NCBI GenBank assembly: GCA_019309045.1
Contig: JAFDGZ010000011.1
Coordinates: 1 to 58,533, forward strand
Direction of reading: 5' to 3'
Origin: Deltaproteobacteria bacterium
GTDB taxonomy: Bacteria; Desulfobacterota; Syntrophobacteria; BM002
DNA: 58,533 nucleotides
Shown here piece after piece: positions 46,572-56,064 of this stretch. The notes below the pieces were generated by a model, which saw only the letters and a list, made by a program, of their open reading frames with translations, ran no database searches and was not told the origin of the DNA. The translations under genes and the position numbers were made by a program. Within the stretch, counting starts at the first letter, position 1. The number at the start of each line of letters is the position of its first letter.

Positions 46572-46990
46572 AGAATAACTCCTTCGGCATTGAGAGAAGT
46601 TCGTCCTGCTCTGTGGCAGGTTTCTTCGATCTTCGAGGCACAGGTTCATGCCGTCAGTACGCCTGGCTTGACTGCCCCAGGATAACCATACGGCAAAATG
46701 AGGATGATGCCTACGATTTTTCTTGACCAGGAGTATTTCGAGATGTTAGCAGAACACACTCTACTGACTGGCATCTTTGACAAAGCGCAGCTAGACTGGG
46801 GCCTCTGCCGGCATGAGGTTAGCAGCAGGCTCAGGCAGCCGGGTGCTGGCAACTGTTGAGTCAGCTTTGCTGATGAGCACTCTTGTGCTCCCTTATACAG
46901 GGAAGCCGGTGCTGTATGTGCTCTTGCACTAATAATGGCTCTGTTCTAGTGGCGCTCTGAGTCGGCTCCATACGAGTAAGAAAGCTGTCC
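46572..46990. other. Intergenic region between peptidase and MFS transporter
   Basis: 419 bp between two divergent genes. It contains a small perfect palindrome GAGCAC-TCTT-GTGCTC (46875-46890), otherwise nothing I can identify. Promoters of both genes should lie here. Confidence 0.4.
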
Positions 46991-48151
46991 ATGTCCGCAC
47001 TAACCTGGGTCGTCATTCTTTTCAGTCGGATGGTCCTCAACCTGGGGGTCAGGGTCACCTACCCCTTCTTGCCGGAAATCGCTCGCGGCCTGGACATTCC
47101 TTTTCATCAAGCCGGACTGCTGGTTGCGGGCCGTCATGTGGCAGGGCTTACAGCAGTGTTGTGGGGCATGCTCGGAGAACGGCGCGGCTATGTCTCCGGC
47201 ATGCAGACAGGTCTACTGTTGCTGGTTGTCGGCAGTGCCATAGTGTGGTGGAACAACAGTTTCGTTATCGTGCTTGGCGGCTTTTTGCTGCTCGGCCTGG
47301 CCAAGACAGCCTACGATCCCAATGTGCAGGCCTTCGTCAGTGAAAGAGTCCCTTATTCCAGGAGGGCCCGAGCCCTTGGCATCCTGGAGTCGGCCTGGTC
47401 TGGCAGCTGGTTTCTTGGCATTCCTCTGTGCGGTATTCTCATTGCCCACCTGGGCTGGCATGGGCCCTTTGCCTTCCTTTGTATAGCATCTTTGCTTGCT
47501 GTGGCAGGCACCAGAAAAAGTCAACAGCTGACAAACAGCACGTCCTCTAGCAGTTCTTTGCAGCCTGAGGGGGGCGCGGAAGAGGAGAATTCCACTGTTC
47601 GAGAGGTCTATGCCCTAGTTGTTCTAGGGGTAAGTCTTTTCATGGTCTTTGCCAATGAGAATATGGTGATTGTTTATGGGGCCTGGCTGGAACAAACTTT
47701 TCACATGGAGGTGGAGAAACTCGGGTTCTTTTCCATTTTGGTGGGCCTGGCTGAACTGGCGGGTGAGTGCACCGTAGTATTCTTTGTGGACCGCATAGGA
47801 AAGAAGAGAGCCATATTGATTGGCCTTGCTCTTACGGGCTGCAGCTACATCCTGCTGCCGTTTTGCCAGGGCTCCGTGAAGTTGGCTCTGACGGCCCTGG
47901 TGCTGCTCTTCTATTTTTTTGAATTCACTATTGTGTCAATTTTTCCTTATGTGTCCGAACTGGTGCCCTCTAGACGCGGCAGCTGGCTGGCGTACAACTA
48001 CAGCCTCATGGTGGTCGGTAGATTGGCAGGCTCCATGGTTGGCCCCTACCTGTGGGATCTTACTCAGAATATCTCTTATCTGGCCGTCATCTCCGTGGCA
48101 GCGCAGGTTCTAGCGATTGCGCTGCTGTTGGCAGCCCGCAGAAGGCGTTGA
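46991..48151 (+). CDS. Major facilitator superfamily transporter
   Basis: 386-residue membrane protein with 12 predicted helices in two six-helix halves. The loop after helix 2 has the MFS motif GMLGERRGYVSG. A hydrophilic, Ser-rich central loop (residues about 176-203) separates the halves. It is a small-molecule exporter by general similarity to drug or metabolite transporters; substrate unknown. It stands alone, convergent with pyrE. Confidence 0.85.
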   Translation: MSALTWVVILFSRMVLNLGVRVTYPFLPEIARGLDIPFHQAGLLVAGRHVAGLTAVLWGMLGERRGYVSGMQTGLLLLVVGSAIVWWNNSFVIVLGGFLLLGLAKTAYDPNVQAFVSERVPYSRRARALGILESAWSGSWFLGIPLCGILIAHLGWHGPFAFLCIASLLAVAGTRKSQQLTNSTSSSSSLQPEGGAEEENSTVREVYALVVLGVSLFMVFANENMVIVYGAWLEQTFHMEVEKLGFFSILVGLAELAGECTVVFFVDRIGKKRAILIGLALTGCSYILLPFCQGSVKLALTALVLLFYFFEFTIVSIFPYVSELVPSRRGSWLAYNYSLMVVGRLAGSMVGPYLWDLTQNISYLAVISVAAQVLAIALLLAARRRR

Positions 48152-48320
48152 CATGCGGCTGGATCTTCTCCTGGAAGTGGTGAGTATCGGGCTGAAAAAA
48201 TTATTGGTCCTGATCCTCGCATCGGGAGGACCGCAACGCTGATTTCCTTGTGAGACGGGCCCTTCCCTGGACCTTGCAGCTGGTCGGTTGATTTGCTGCG
48301 CGAAACTGTTCCGAGACACG

Positions 48321-48896
48321 TTAGCTTTCCCCCCTCTGTTGTTGTTGCCGCAGGGCCATGACCTCGGAACGTGTTATCAGCGCTTCCACATCAGGGCAGT
48401 ATCTTTCTATGTTTTGTCTACCGTTCATCTCCTCCCGGTCTACCAGGACAACGACCTTTGCCACCTGGAGCGACACCTGCTGCATGGCCTCGATTGCCTT
48501 TATAGTGGAGCCGCCGGTGGTGATGACATCGTCCACTACCACCACCCTGTCGGCTGCAGTGAATTCTCCTTCCACTGTGGCAGGAATTCCATGATCCTTT
48601 TTCTCTTTGCGGACGATGAGTTCTCTGATGGGCTTGCCCTCCAGCTGTGAGATGAGGGATACCGCCCCGGAGATGGGCACCGCTCCGAGTTCCAAACCTC
48701 CTATGGCGGAGACGTCCAGGTGCTTGATTTTGGCGAAGATTAAACGCCCGATGAGTTCTTTTCCTTCTGGATGGAGCATGGTGGGCTTGCAGTTGAAGTA
48801 AAAATTGCTCGTACCACCTGAGACCAGTTTGAAAATTGGCTCTGGGGCATATTTGAACGATTTCTCCAGTATGATCTCCAGCAATCTTTTTTTCAT
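48321..48896 (-). CDS. pyrE: Orotate phosphoribosyltransferase
   Basis: 191-residue enzyme of de novo pyrimidine synthesis that joins orotate and PRPP to give OMP. Family motifs: FKLVSGGTSNFYFNCKPTML (substrate), IGGLELGAVPI, KEKKDHG and the PRPP-binding VVVVDDVITTGGST. I chose the ATG at 48896 (AAAGGA upstream); further upstream ATG codons exist at 48932 and 48971. It is divergent from pyrF, the next step of the pathway, with 333 bp between. Confidence 0.95.
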   Translation of the reverse strand: MKKRLLEIILEKSFKYAPEPIFKLVSGGTSNFYFNCKPTMLHPEGKELIGRLIFAKIKHLDVSAIGGLELGAVPISGAVSLISQLEGKPIRELIVRKEKKDHGIPATVEGEFTAADRVVVVDDVITTGGSTIKAIEAMQQVSLQVAKVVVLVDREEMNGRQNIERYCPDVEALITRSEVMALRQQQQRGES

Positions 48897-49229
48897 CCTG
48901 CCAGTATTCCTTTCAAGAGGGAATAGTGTCATTGTTGCTGCGCTTTCCAGATAATTGCCTTCGGGGTGCATACTTCAGGACTGTACCGCATTTGCGCGCT
49001 CGTTTCTGCAGAGATTATCTGCTTCTCCGTGGTGTCAAAATAGTATAGAGGATTGCTGCCTGATGCAACCCTGTTTCTCTGGTGGCAGCCTCGGGAAGGG
49101 ACATGGAAAATGGTACCCCGACAGGTCTGCTCTCGGGATGGCCATTGTTTTCCCACTTGACCACACGTCCTGCTAGCAGGTATAGGCATAGCCATAAACG
49201 GCTGCAACTTTCTGAGGAGAAGTGCTTTC
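48897..49229. other. Divergent intergenic region pyrE-pyrF
   Basis: 333 bp separating the last two genes of UMP synthesis, so shared regulation is possible. I see no conserved riboswitch or attenuator and no strong promoter pair. GAGGAGAAG just before 49230 is the pyrF ribosome-binding site. Confidence 0.4.
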
Positions 49230-49958
49230 ATGGAAGCAAAGGACCGACTAATATTTCCTCTTGATGTTTCGACCAGTGACCAGGCTTTGCAGCTGGTTTC
49301 CTTGCTGGATCAACATGTGGGTGTCTTCAAGATAGGCCTGGAGCTTTTTGTGGCTAATGGGCCAAAGATCGTGGAACAGATCGCCGAGGCAACTGCTGCC
49401 GGGATCTTTCTTGATCTCAAGCTTCATGATATCCCCGCAACGGTTCAGGGAGCCATCCAGCATGCATGCCGCCTGAAGGGCGTAAACTTTATTACAGTCC
49501 ATTGTGTCCCCAAGCTCATGGAGGCGGCGGTGAGTGCGGCCTCTGCCCGGGTAAAGATTCTGGCGGTCACCGTTCTCACCAGTCTCGACACATCTGATCT
49601 GCTGGCCCTTGGCATACGGCAGGACTTGGCGGCAGAGCCAGTGCGCCTGGTGGTGCAAAAGGCTGCTATGGCCAGAGAGGCTGGCTGCGCCGGCGTGGTC
49701 TGCGCAGGACATGAGGCTGCTGCAGTGAAAGGAAATTTTGCAGATGATTTGCTGGTGATTACCCCCGGAATCCGTCCCAGCTGGCTCGGCAAAGTAGATG
49801 ATGACCAGAAGCGGGTGGTAACGGCCTTGCAGGCAATCAGGAACGGTGCTGATTATATAGTGGTGGGCCGCCCTATTCGCATGGCTGCAGATCCAGTGAG
49901 AGCGGCAGCGCGAGTGGTGCGAGAGATCGAGCAGGGTCTGAGCCCGGATGTGCCATGA
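49230..49958 (+). CDS. pyrF: Orotidine 5'-phosphate decarboxylase
   Basis: 242-residue enzyme that converts OMP to UMP. The catalytic segment LDLKLHDIPATVQGA carries the Asp-x-Lys-x-x-Asp residues, and the C-terminal phosphate-binding GADYIVVGRPI is typical. AGGAG precedes the ATG by nine bases. The neighbouring tadA starts 87 bp downstream on the same strand. Length is typical. Confidence 0.96.
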   Translation: MEAKDRLIFPLDVSTSDQALQLVSLLDQHVGVFKIGLELFVANGPKIVEQIAEATAAGIFLDLKLHDIPATVQGAIQHACRLKGVNFITVHCVPKLMEAAVSAASARVKILAVTVLTSLDTSDLLALGIRQDLAAEPVRLVVQKAAMAREAGCAGVVCAGHEAAAVKGNFADDLLVITPGIRPSWLGKVDDDQKRVVTALQAIRNGADYIVVGRPIRMAADPVRAAARVVREIEQGLSPDVP

Positions 49959-50045
49959 TTTCCGCTTTGACCGGGCATCAACCATGGTGGTAGGGTTTGC
50001 TCTTGCCGGGTCATCTGCCCGGCCTATGGGGGGAGACGAAGAGCG

Positions 50046-50516
50046 GTGCACAAACACGAAGAATACATGGCAGAAGCCATTGCCGAAGCAAGAAAAGGCC
50101 TTGCGGCGGGTGAAGTGCCGGTAGGAGCGGTGGTGCTCAGCGCGGAGGGCCGACTGGTGGCTCGAGCTCATAATCAACCTATTGGTCTGCTTGACCCGAG
50201 TGCTCATGCCGAGATTCTGGTTCTGCGGAGGGCCTCACAGCAGCTGGGAAACTACAGGCTGCCGGGTTGTACGCTCTATGTAACCCTGGAGCCGTGCGTC
50301 ATGTGCGCTGGAGCCCTGATTCTGGCAAGGTCGGCCTGCATAGTCTATGGGGCAGCCGACTCCAGAGGTGGAGCACTGGAGTCGGTGTACCAGATAGGCA
50401 GCGACGGTCTACTCAACCACCGCTTGCAAATAATCTCTGGGGTAATGGCAGAAGAGAGCCGGGCGCTGCTGCAGGATTTTTTCCGCTGCCGACGAAAAGG
50501 AGGTTTCGAACTATAA
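50046..50516 (+). CDS. tadA: tRNA adenosine-34 deaminase TadA
   Basis: 156-residue zinc enzyme that converts A34 to inosine in tRNA-Arg(ACG). The zinc site is SAHAEILVLRRA (His and catalytic Glu) plus LEPCVMCAGALI. Start is GTG at 50046; an ATG seven codons later is an alternative. Two tRNA genes follow directly (50562 and 50782), though they are tRNA-Ser and not its substrate. Length is normal. Confidence 0.93.
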   Translation: MHKHEEYMAEAIAEARKGLAAGEVPVGAVVLSAEGRLVARAHNQPIGLLDPSAHAEILVLRRASQQLGNYRLPGCTLYVTLEPCVMCAGALILARSACIVYGAADSRGGALESVYQIGSDGLLNHRLQIISGVMAEESRALLQDFFRCRRKGGFEL

Positions 50517-50561
50517 AGAGTTTTGCTACAATCACTGTGGACTATCTGGGACAATTTCGGT

Positions 50562-50657
50562 GGAGAGGTACCGAAGTGGTCGTAACGGGGTCGACTCGAA
50601 ATCGACTTGTCCGGTGAAGAGCCGGGCACGTGGGTTCGAATCCCACCCTCTCCGCCA
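50562..50657 (+). tRNA. tRNA-Ser (anticodon CGA)
   Basis: 96-nt tRNA with acceptor stem GGAGAGG/CCTCTCC, an encoded CCA and a long variable arm as expected for tRNA-Ser. The anticodon loop CTCGAAA gives anticodon CGA, reading UCG. The T-arm GTGGGTTCGAATCCCAC is regular. Confidence 0.95.
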
Positions 50658-50781
50658 GCCACATAAAACTTTGACGATACACGGCAAACAGGCAAGAGGA
50701 GAACAGGCGCTGTCAACAATAGAGAAGTTTGTGGAGGGAAATGAGCTGAATTCTGCCAGGCACCAGATGTAAGCTTTCAGC

Positions 50782-50875
50782 GGAGAGATGCCCGAGTTGG
50801 CCGAAGGGGCACGACTGGAAATCGTGTGTTCCGCCACAAGCGGAACCGTGGGTTCGAATCCCACTCTCTCCGCCA
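50782..50875 (+). tRNA. tRNA-Ser (anticodon GGA)
   Basis: 94-nt tRNA with acceptor stem GGAGAGA/TCTCTCC and encoded CCA. The anticodon loop CTGGAAA gives anticodon GGA, reading UCC and UCU. A long variable arm and regular T-arm confirm tRNA-Ser. It lies 124 bp after the first tRNA-Ser. Confidence 0.95.
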
Positions 50876-51075
50876 TTTCTTTTCCTCTTTTTTGTTATTC
50901 TTCCTTGTAGTCCAGGAGGGCTAAATAGTCTTGGTGGCGGAATGGTCTTGCCTGGAAGCGCATCATTGAGACGAGGCTGGCACAGGTAACATTGGTGTCC
51001 ACCTTCTCCGGTGAGGCGGGGTGTGGCCAGAAATAATACAGGCTGTCTGGCCACTGCTAGTGAGGCGATTTTCCT

Positions 51076-52731
51076 ATGAGCTATCTTGTGCTTGCTCGCA
51101 AGTGGAGACCGCAGCGTTTCGAGGAGGTCATCGGTCAACCGCATGTGGTGCAGACTCTGCAGAATGCAATAGCGGGCCGCATGATCGCCCACGCCTATCT
51201 GTTCACTGGCGTTAGAGGGGTAGGCAAAACATCCGTGGCCCGCATCCTTGCCAAAGCGTTGAATTGCAGAAAAGGTCCCTCGCCTACCCCATGCAACGAG
51301 TGTGAAGTTTGCAAGGAGATCACCGCGGGGGAATCCCTGGATGTGCTCGAGATCGACGGTGCCTCCAACAGGGGGATCGAGGAAATCCGTGAGTTGAGGG
51401 AAAATATCAAATTCTTGCCGGCAAGGAGCCCTTACAAGATATATATTATTGATGAAGTTCATATGCTTACTGGGCCAGCGTTCAATGCCCTTCTCAAGAC
51501 CCTGGAAGAACCGCCCGCGCACGTGATTTTCATTTTTGCCACCACTGAGCCCCACAGGATTCCAATAACTATCCTAAGTCGATGTCAGCGCTTTGATTTT
51601 CGGCGCATTGCCTTGGCTGACATGATGGCACACTTGCGCCATATCCTCAAAGAGGAAGAGGTCGAGATCAGTGAAAACAGCCTGCGCATTCTTGCCCAGC
51701 AGGCGGACGGCAGTCTGCGTGATGCGCAAAGCCTTCTGGAACAGTTGATTGCCTTTTCCGGAAAAGAGATAAGCGATTCTGCTCTGCTTGAAGTACTAGG
51801 CATTATTGACCGACAGGCCCTGGAAGATACGGCCACTGCCCTGATTCACGGGGATGCTGCCCACTGCCTGGGCATTATTGACCAGCTCTACCGGTACGGC
51901 CATGATCTACGCCGGTTCTGCCAGGAACTCGCCGGTTACTTCCGCCACATGCTGGTGACAAAAATGAGCCAGCAGCCTGAAAAACTGGTAGACCTGACCC
52001 CGGACGAAATGTCTGTCGTGCAGAAGCAGGCGGAGAAAGTCAATATAGTAACCCTGCAGCAGTTTCTCCATTTCCTCATGCGGACCGAAGAAGATATCAG
52101 AAAAGCAGCAGACCCCCGGTTGGTCCTGGAGATGGCTCTACTCCGGCTGGTGCAACTGCCTCAAGTCATGGACATCAATAAACTGATCACCAGGATGGAG
52201 CTGTTGGAAAAGCGACTGTCCAGGGAAGGCGGGGAGCCCAGCGGCACGAAAGGGCAGCGGAAACAAGCGCCCCATTCGCCGGCTGGATCCAGCACAGAGC
52301 GTCCCGCAAAAGTCGATGCACTGCATGAAGGGGAAGGACCCCGAGTCGACTGGCACCATTTTCTTGAACATGTTCGACAGCAGAGACCTTCCCTGGCGGC
52401 ACATCTTCAGCGTGTGCAAGTGAGCGAGCCGGAGCCGAATAATCTGGTGCTGGATTTTGGCGGCCATCATTTTGACTACGAAATGGTGAGTGACAGTGAA
52501 AACCTTGCCTTACTGCGCAGTCTGGTCCAGGATCTGTACGGCAGGAATGTGAGAATCACTCTCAAAGAGGAAAGCCAGGAGGTGAGAAGGAGCGGCAGAG
52601 CTCAAACAGACTTGCAGCGCCAGCTGCATCGACAAGCACTCAAACATCCACTGGTACTGGAGGCCCTCGAGGTGTTTGGCGGTGAGATTGTCGAGGTGCG
52701 CACTGATGCTGATATAGTGAAGTCCGGCTAG
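51076..52731 (+). CDS. dnaX: DNA polymerase III subunits gamma/tau
   Basis: 551-residue clamp-loader ATPase. Walker A GVRGVGKTSVARILA, zinc-binding Cys residues (CRKGPSPTPCNECEVC), Walker B IIDEVHMLTG, and sensor 1 with SRC motif (ILSRCQRFDFR) are in place. C-terminal domains follow, with a hydrophilic linker around residue 390. No clear slippery heptamer for gamma-form frameshifting was found. The gene begins 200 bp after the tRNA-Ser and heads the dnaX-ybaB-recR run. Confidence 0.95.
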   Translation: MSYLVLARKWRPQRFEEVIGQPHVVQTLQNAIAGRMIAHAYLFTGVRGVGKTSVARILAKALNCRKGPSPTPCNECEVCKEITAGESLDVLEIDGASNRGIEEIRELRENIKFLPARSPYKIYIIDEVHMLTGPAFNALLKTLEEPPAHVIFIFATTEPHRIPITILSRCQRFDFRRIALADMMAHLRHILKEEEVEISENSLRILAQQADGSLRDAQSLLEQLIAFSGKEISDSALLEVLGIIDRQALEDTATALIHGDAAHCLGIIDQLYRYGHDLRRFCQELAGYFRHMLVTKMSQQPEKLVDLTPDEMSVVQKQAEKVNIVTLQQFLHFLMRTEEDIRKAADPRLVLEMALLRLVQLPQVMDINKLITRMELLEKRLSREGGEPSGTKGQRKQAPHSPAGSSTERPAKVDALHEGEGPRVDWHHFLEHVRQQRPSLAAHLQRVQVSEPEPNNLVLDFGGHHFDYEMVSDSENLALLRSLVQDLYGRNVRITLKEESQEVRRSGRAQTDLQRQLHRQALKHPLVLEALEVFGGEIVEVRTDADIVKSG

Positions 52732-52850
52732 GTGTGGTGGGTTTTGTTGAAATAGGTGGAACGATGTGGGGCCCAGTGGGTGTGGGCGCAGGGTGTTCAC
52801 CGACTGTGAAGTCTGAAGAGCGGTAGCAACAACAAGAGAGGAGGATCTCC

Positions 52851-53183
52851 ATGGCGAAAGGTTTTGGAGATATGATGCGGCAGGCCAAGCTTCTGCAGGA
52901 CAAGATTGCCAAGATGCAGGAAGAGCTCGGAGAAAGGGTTGTCGAGAGTTCTGTGGGCGGCGGCATGGTCATTGCCAGGGCAAACGGCCGTCAAGAACTG
53001 CTATCCATCTCCCTGGAACCTGAGGTGGTGGACCCTGATGACATCGATATGCTGCAGGACCTCATTGTGGCAGCGGTGAATGATGTAATGAAAAAGGCCC
53101 AGGAAATGGTTGCCGAGGAAATGAGCAAACTCACCGGGGGTTTGAAGATTCCCGGTGGTCTAAAGATTCCCGGGTTGTTCTAG
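52851..53183 (+). CDS. ybaB: YbaB/EbfC family nucleoid-associated protein
   Basis: 110-residue DNA-binding protein, dimeric in its family. It starts MAKGFGDMMRQAKLLQDKIAKMQEEL, a coiled-coil helix, and ends with a short IPGGLKIPG repeat. It is placed between dnaX and recR as in most bacteria. GAGGAGG precedes the ATG. Confidence 0.95.
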   Translation: MAKGFGDMMRQAKLLQDKIAKMQEELGERVVESSVGGGMVIARANGRQELLSISLEPEVVDPDDIDMLQDLIVAAVNDVMKKAQEMVAEEMSKLTGGLKIPGGLKIPGLF

Positions 53184-53282
53184 CTTGCGGCAGCTTTATG
53201 AAAAATACTTGTCCGGGGCAAATGACAAGCCTGGCATAGAAGCTGCTTATAAAATTCATACACCGAGTCAAAGGATTTTCTT

Positions 53283-53885
53283 ATGGTAGCTTACCCACCA
53301 GCTCTGAGACGCCTCATCACTCATCTGGCAAAACTGCCTGGAATAGGTGAAAAAACAGCCACTCGCCTGGCCCTTTATTTGTTTCGGGCGCCGGGAGAGC
53401 TGGCACAGGAGCTGGCAGCAAGCATAGTGGAGGTGAAGAAAGAAATTGGCTTCTGTTCCCGCTGCTTCAACCTGGCAGACGAGGATCCTTGCCTCATTTG
53501 CCGAGACGCCAACCGGGATACCGGGATTCTCTGTGTGGTAGAAGAGGTGGGCGATCTTCTGGCACTGGAAACAGCGGGTGTATTCAAGGGCCGCTATCAT
53601 GTGCTTCAGGGGGTGTTGGCGCCTCTTGATGGTGTGGGGCCCGAAGACTTGCGAATCAAGGAGCTTCTGGAACGGCTGGGCAGGGAAAGGGTCGAGGAGG
53701 TAATTCTGGCGCTCAATCCCAGCACCGAAGGTGAGGCCACCGCAGCCTATCTGGCCAAACTTCTTGCAGACAGAGGTATACGAGTGAGCCGCATCGCTCA
53801 GGGCATCCCTATGGGCGGCGATCTCAAGTACAGCGACGCCGTCACTTTACAAAGGGCCCTGGAGGGGAGGCGGCAGACCTACTAG
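53283..53885 (+). CDS. recR: Recombination mediator protein RecR
   Basis: 200-residue protein of the RecFOR pathway that loads RecA at gaps. The N-terminal helix-hairpin-helix (LPGIGEKTATRLAL), a four-Cys zinc finger (CSRCFNLADEDPCLIC), the TOPRIM domain (LCVVEEVGDLLALE, then ILALNPSTEGEATAAYLA) are in place. Start ATG at 53283. It follows ybaB by 99 bp. Confidence 0.96.
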   Translation: MVAYPPALRRLITHLAKLPGIGEKTATRLALYLFRAPGELAQELAASIVEVKKEIGFCSRCFNLADEDPCLICRDANRDTGILCVVEEVGDLLALETAGVFKGRYHVLQGVLAPLDGVGPEDLRIKELLERLGRERVEEVILALNPSTEGEATAAYLAKLLADRGIRVSRIAQGIPMGGDLKYSDAVTLQRALEGRRQTY

Positions 53886-54031
53886 ATACCGGCAACTCCC
53901 TTGACTCCTGCGCTCTATAAAGATATAGATGCTATGGTAATTCCAGCGGCTCTGGCAATTGTTCCAGATCACACTCTCACCTTCCGCCGACAGCAGTGGA
54001 ATTCTACGGTTGCTGGGCAGGTGCCAACAGG

Positions 54032-54589
54032 ATGACAAAAATGATCGAGATACGTTTCCATGGACGGGGTGGACAAGGCGCAGTGACCTCGGCTGAACTG
54101 ACTGCTCTGGCAGCCATCGAGCATGGCAAGCATGCCCAGGCTTTTCCGAGTTTCGGTCCTGAACGTAGAGGCGCACCAGTAATGGCATTTGTTCGGGTCA
54201 GCGATGAGACGATCCGCAGTCGGGAGAAAATTTATGAACCTGATATAGTGGTGGTTCTGGACCCTAGCCTGCTCACCATCGTAGACGTGGCCGCTGGTCT
54301 GAAGCAAGAAGGCATAGTGGTGCTGAACACCACAAAAAGTGCCGCAGAAATCAGGGAAGCATCGGGGATAACAGCAAGGCTGGCGTTGGTGGATGCTACC
54401 CGTATAGCGGTGGAGAGTATGGGAATTCCCATCACCAATACCACCATGCTTGGCGCCATGTTGAAGGCCACGGGATTGATGCCTGTGGAGGCCCTGGAAG
54501 GGCCGCTCAAGGAGCGCTTCGGCCGCATTGCGGCAAAAAATCTTGTGGCCCTTCAGCGGGCATTCGAAGAAACAGTTGTCGAGGAGTGA
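54032..54589 (+). CDS. porC: Pyruvate:ferredoxin oxidoreductase, gamma subunit
   Basis: 185-residue gamma subunit. The [25 protein letters not shown] start and the segment [20 protein letters not shown] are characteristic of the 2-oxoacid:ferredoxin oxidoreductase gamma family. ATG at 54032 follows AGGTG at a good distance. The order is gamma, delta, alpha, beta. The set converts pyruvate and CoA to acetyl-CoA, CO2 and reduced ferredoxin. Confidence 0.92.
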
Positions 54590-54592
54590 GCG

Positions 54593-54886
54593 GTGGCCAA
54601 AGAGACTGGCATGGTGAGCTGGAAAGAGCTGGAGCTCGGGTGCACGATTGTGGAACCAGGAAGCTCCAGCAAGTTGAAGACTGGAGATTGGCGGTCGCAG
54701 CGGCCGGTTACTGACTATGAGAAATGTGTAAAGTGCGGCATGTGCTATATTTTTTGTCCTGATATGGTGTACAAACCAAATAAGATGGGATTTTTTCAAG
54801 CTGACTACTATTATTGCAAAGGATGTGGGATTTGTGCCAGGGAGTGTCCAGCTGAGGCTATAACTATGGTGGAGGAGAAAGTCTAG
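54593..54886 (+). CDS. porD: Pyruvate:ferredoxin oxidoreductase, delta subunit (2[4Fe-4S])
   Basis: 97-residue subunit with two [4Fe-4S] motifs: CVKCGMCYIFCPD and CKGCGICARECPAEAI. It passes electrons from the beta subunit to ferredoxin. GTG start with GAGGAG six bases upstream. It is 3 bp after the gamma gene and 2 bp before alpha. Confidence 0.95.
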   Translation: MAKETGMVSWKELELGCTIVEPGSSSKLKTGDWRSQRPVTDYEKCVKCGMCYIFCPDMVYKPNKMGFFQADYYYCKGCGICARECPAEAITMVEEKV

Positions 54887-54888
54887 CC

Positions 54889-56064
54889 ATGGCAAAACGA
54901 ATCGGCATAGAGGTGTCGCTGGCAGTCAGTGAAGCGGTGAAGCTGGCGGATGTAGATGTGATTGCCGCCTATCCCATTACGCCCCAGACTCATATTGTCG
55001 AACATCTCTCTGAGCTAGTGGCTGACGGTGAGCTGGACGCAGAGTTCATACCAGTTGAATCCGAACACTCAGCCATGAGCACCTGCTGCGGTTCGGCGGC
55101 TGCCGGGGCCCGCACCTTTACGGCCACCAGCTCCCAGGGGCTGGCGCTCATGCTGGAGATTTGTTACATCGCCCCGGCCCTGCGACTGCCCATTGTCATG
55201 GCAGTGGCAAACCGGTCGCTCTCGGCACCAATAAGTATCTGGAATGACCACAGTGATCTGATGGCCAGTAGAGACACCGGCTGGATTCAAACCGTGGCTG
55301 AAAACGGTCAGGAGGCTTTTGATCTCATCCTGCACGCCTTTCGGGTTGCGGAAGATCATCGGGTCTTGTTGCCGGTCATCGTTAATATGGACGGCTTTAC
55401 TCTGACTCATGTGATCGAACCCATCGAGATCCTTAGCCAGGAAGAAGTTGCCCGCTACTTGCCCCCATACAGCGCCAGGATGCGACTGGATACCGCCAAA
55501 CCGGTGACCATGGGACCAGTTGGTGTGCCGGAAGTCTACACCGAGGCCAAAAAGGCTCAGGACGAAGCACTCAAGGCTGCCAGGCCGGTGATACTGGAAG
55601 CCTGGGAAGAATTCGGCAAGCATTTTGGCCGCTACTACAAGCCAGTTGAAACTTATTGCACGGAAGGGGCTGAGACACTGTTGATTACCATGGGAAGCAT
55701 CGGCGAGACTGCCATGAGTGCAGTGGATGCCATGCGCAGTCAGGGGAAAAAGGTGGGTCTGGTGCGCTTGCGCCTGTGGCGCCCCTTTCCTTTTACGGAA
55801 TTCCTGGAGGCGGTCAAGGGAGTGAAATACCTGGCAGTGGTGGACCGGGCCCTGGGTCTCAACGGTGCGGGAGGTCCTCTGGCCACGGAAATAAAGGCAG
55901 CTCTTTACGACGAGGAAGAACGTCCCTATATCTGGAACTATGTGGCTGGACTCGCGGGCCGTGATGTGACAGTGGAAAATTTCGTTGAGATGGCTGATGG
56001 AGTGGAGGCTGCTGCCGCAGACAATCTAAAGTCCGACTATACCATCATCAATGTGAGGGAGTGA
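54889..56064 (+). CDS. porA: Pyruvate:ferredoxin oxidoreductase, alpha subunit
   Basis: 391-residue subunit. It starts [40 protein letters not shown] and [21 protein letters not shown] are alpha-subunit hallmarks (pyrimidine-binding and Glu-containing regions for TPP activation). Substrate class is pyruvate-like, since the pattern matches the pyruvate branch of the family. Confidence 0.94.
   Translation: MAKRIGIEVSLAVSEAVKLADVDVIAAYPITPQTHIVEHLSELVADGELDAEFIPVESEHSAMSTCCGSAAAGARTFTATSSQGLALMLEICYIAPALRLPIVMAVANRSLSAPISIWNDHSDLMASRDTGWIQTVAENGQEAFDLILHAFRVAEDHRVLLPVIVNMDGFTLTHVIEPIEILSQEEVARYLPPYSARMRLDTAKPVTMGPVGVPEVYTEAKKAQDEALKAARPVILEAWEEFGKHFGRYYKPVETYCTEGAETLLITMGSIGETAMSAVDAMRSQGKKVGLVRLRLWRPFPFTEFLEAVKGVKYLAVVDRALGLNGAGGPLATEIKAALYDEEERPYIWNYVAGLAGRDVTVENFVEMADGVEAAAADNLKSDYTIINVRE

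Noticed and set aside
46875-46890. Palindrome GAGCAC-TCTT-GTGCTC
   Set aside because: Too short to separate from chance and not followed by a T-run.
49248-50207. Long open frame of about 320 codons on the minus strand
   Set aside because: It is antisense to pyrF and tadA, both clearly real.
50876-51075. SRP RNA gene near dnaX
   Set aside because: The conserved GGTCAGG...GGAAGG core of the 4.5S RNA is absent in both the dnaX upstream and downstream gaps.
53969-54895. Long open frame of about 308 codons on the minus strand
   Set aside because: It is antisense to porC and porD.
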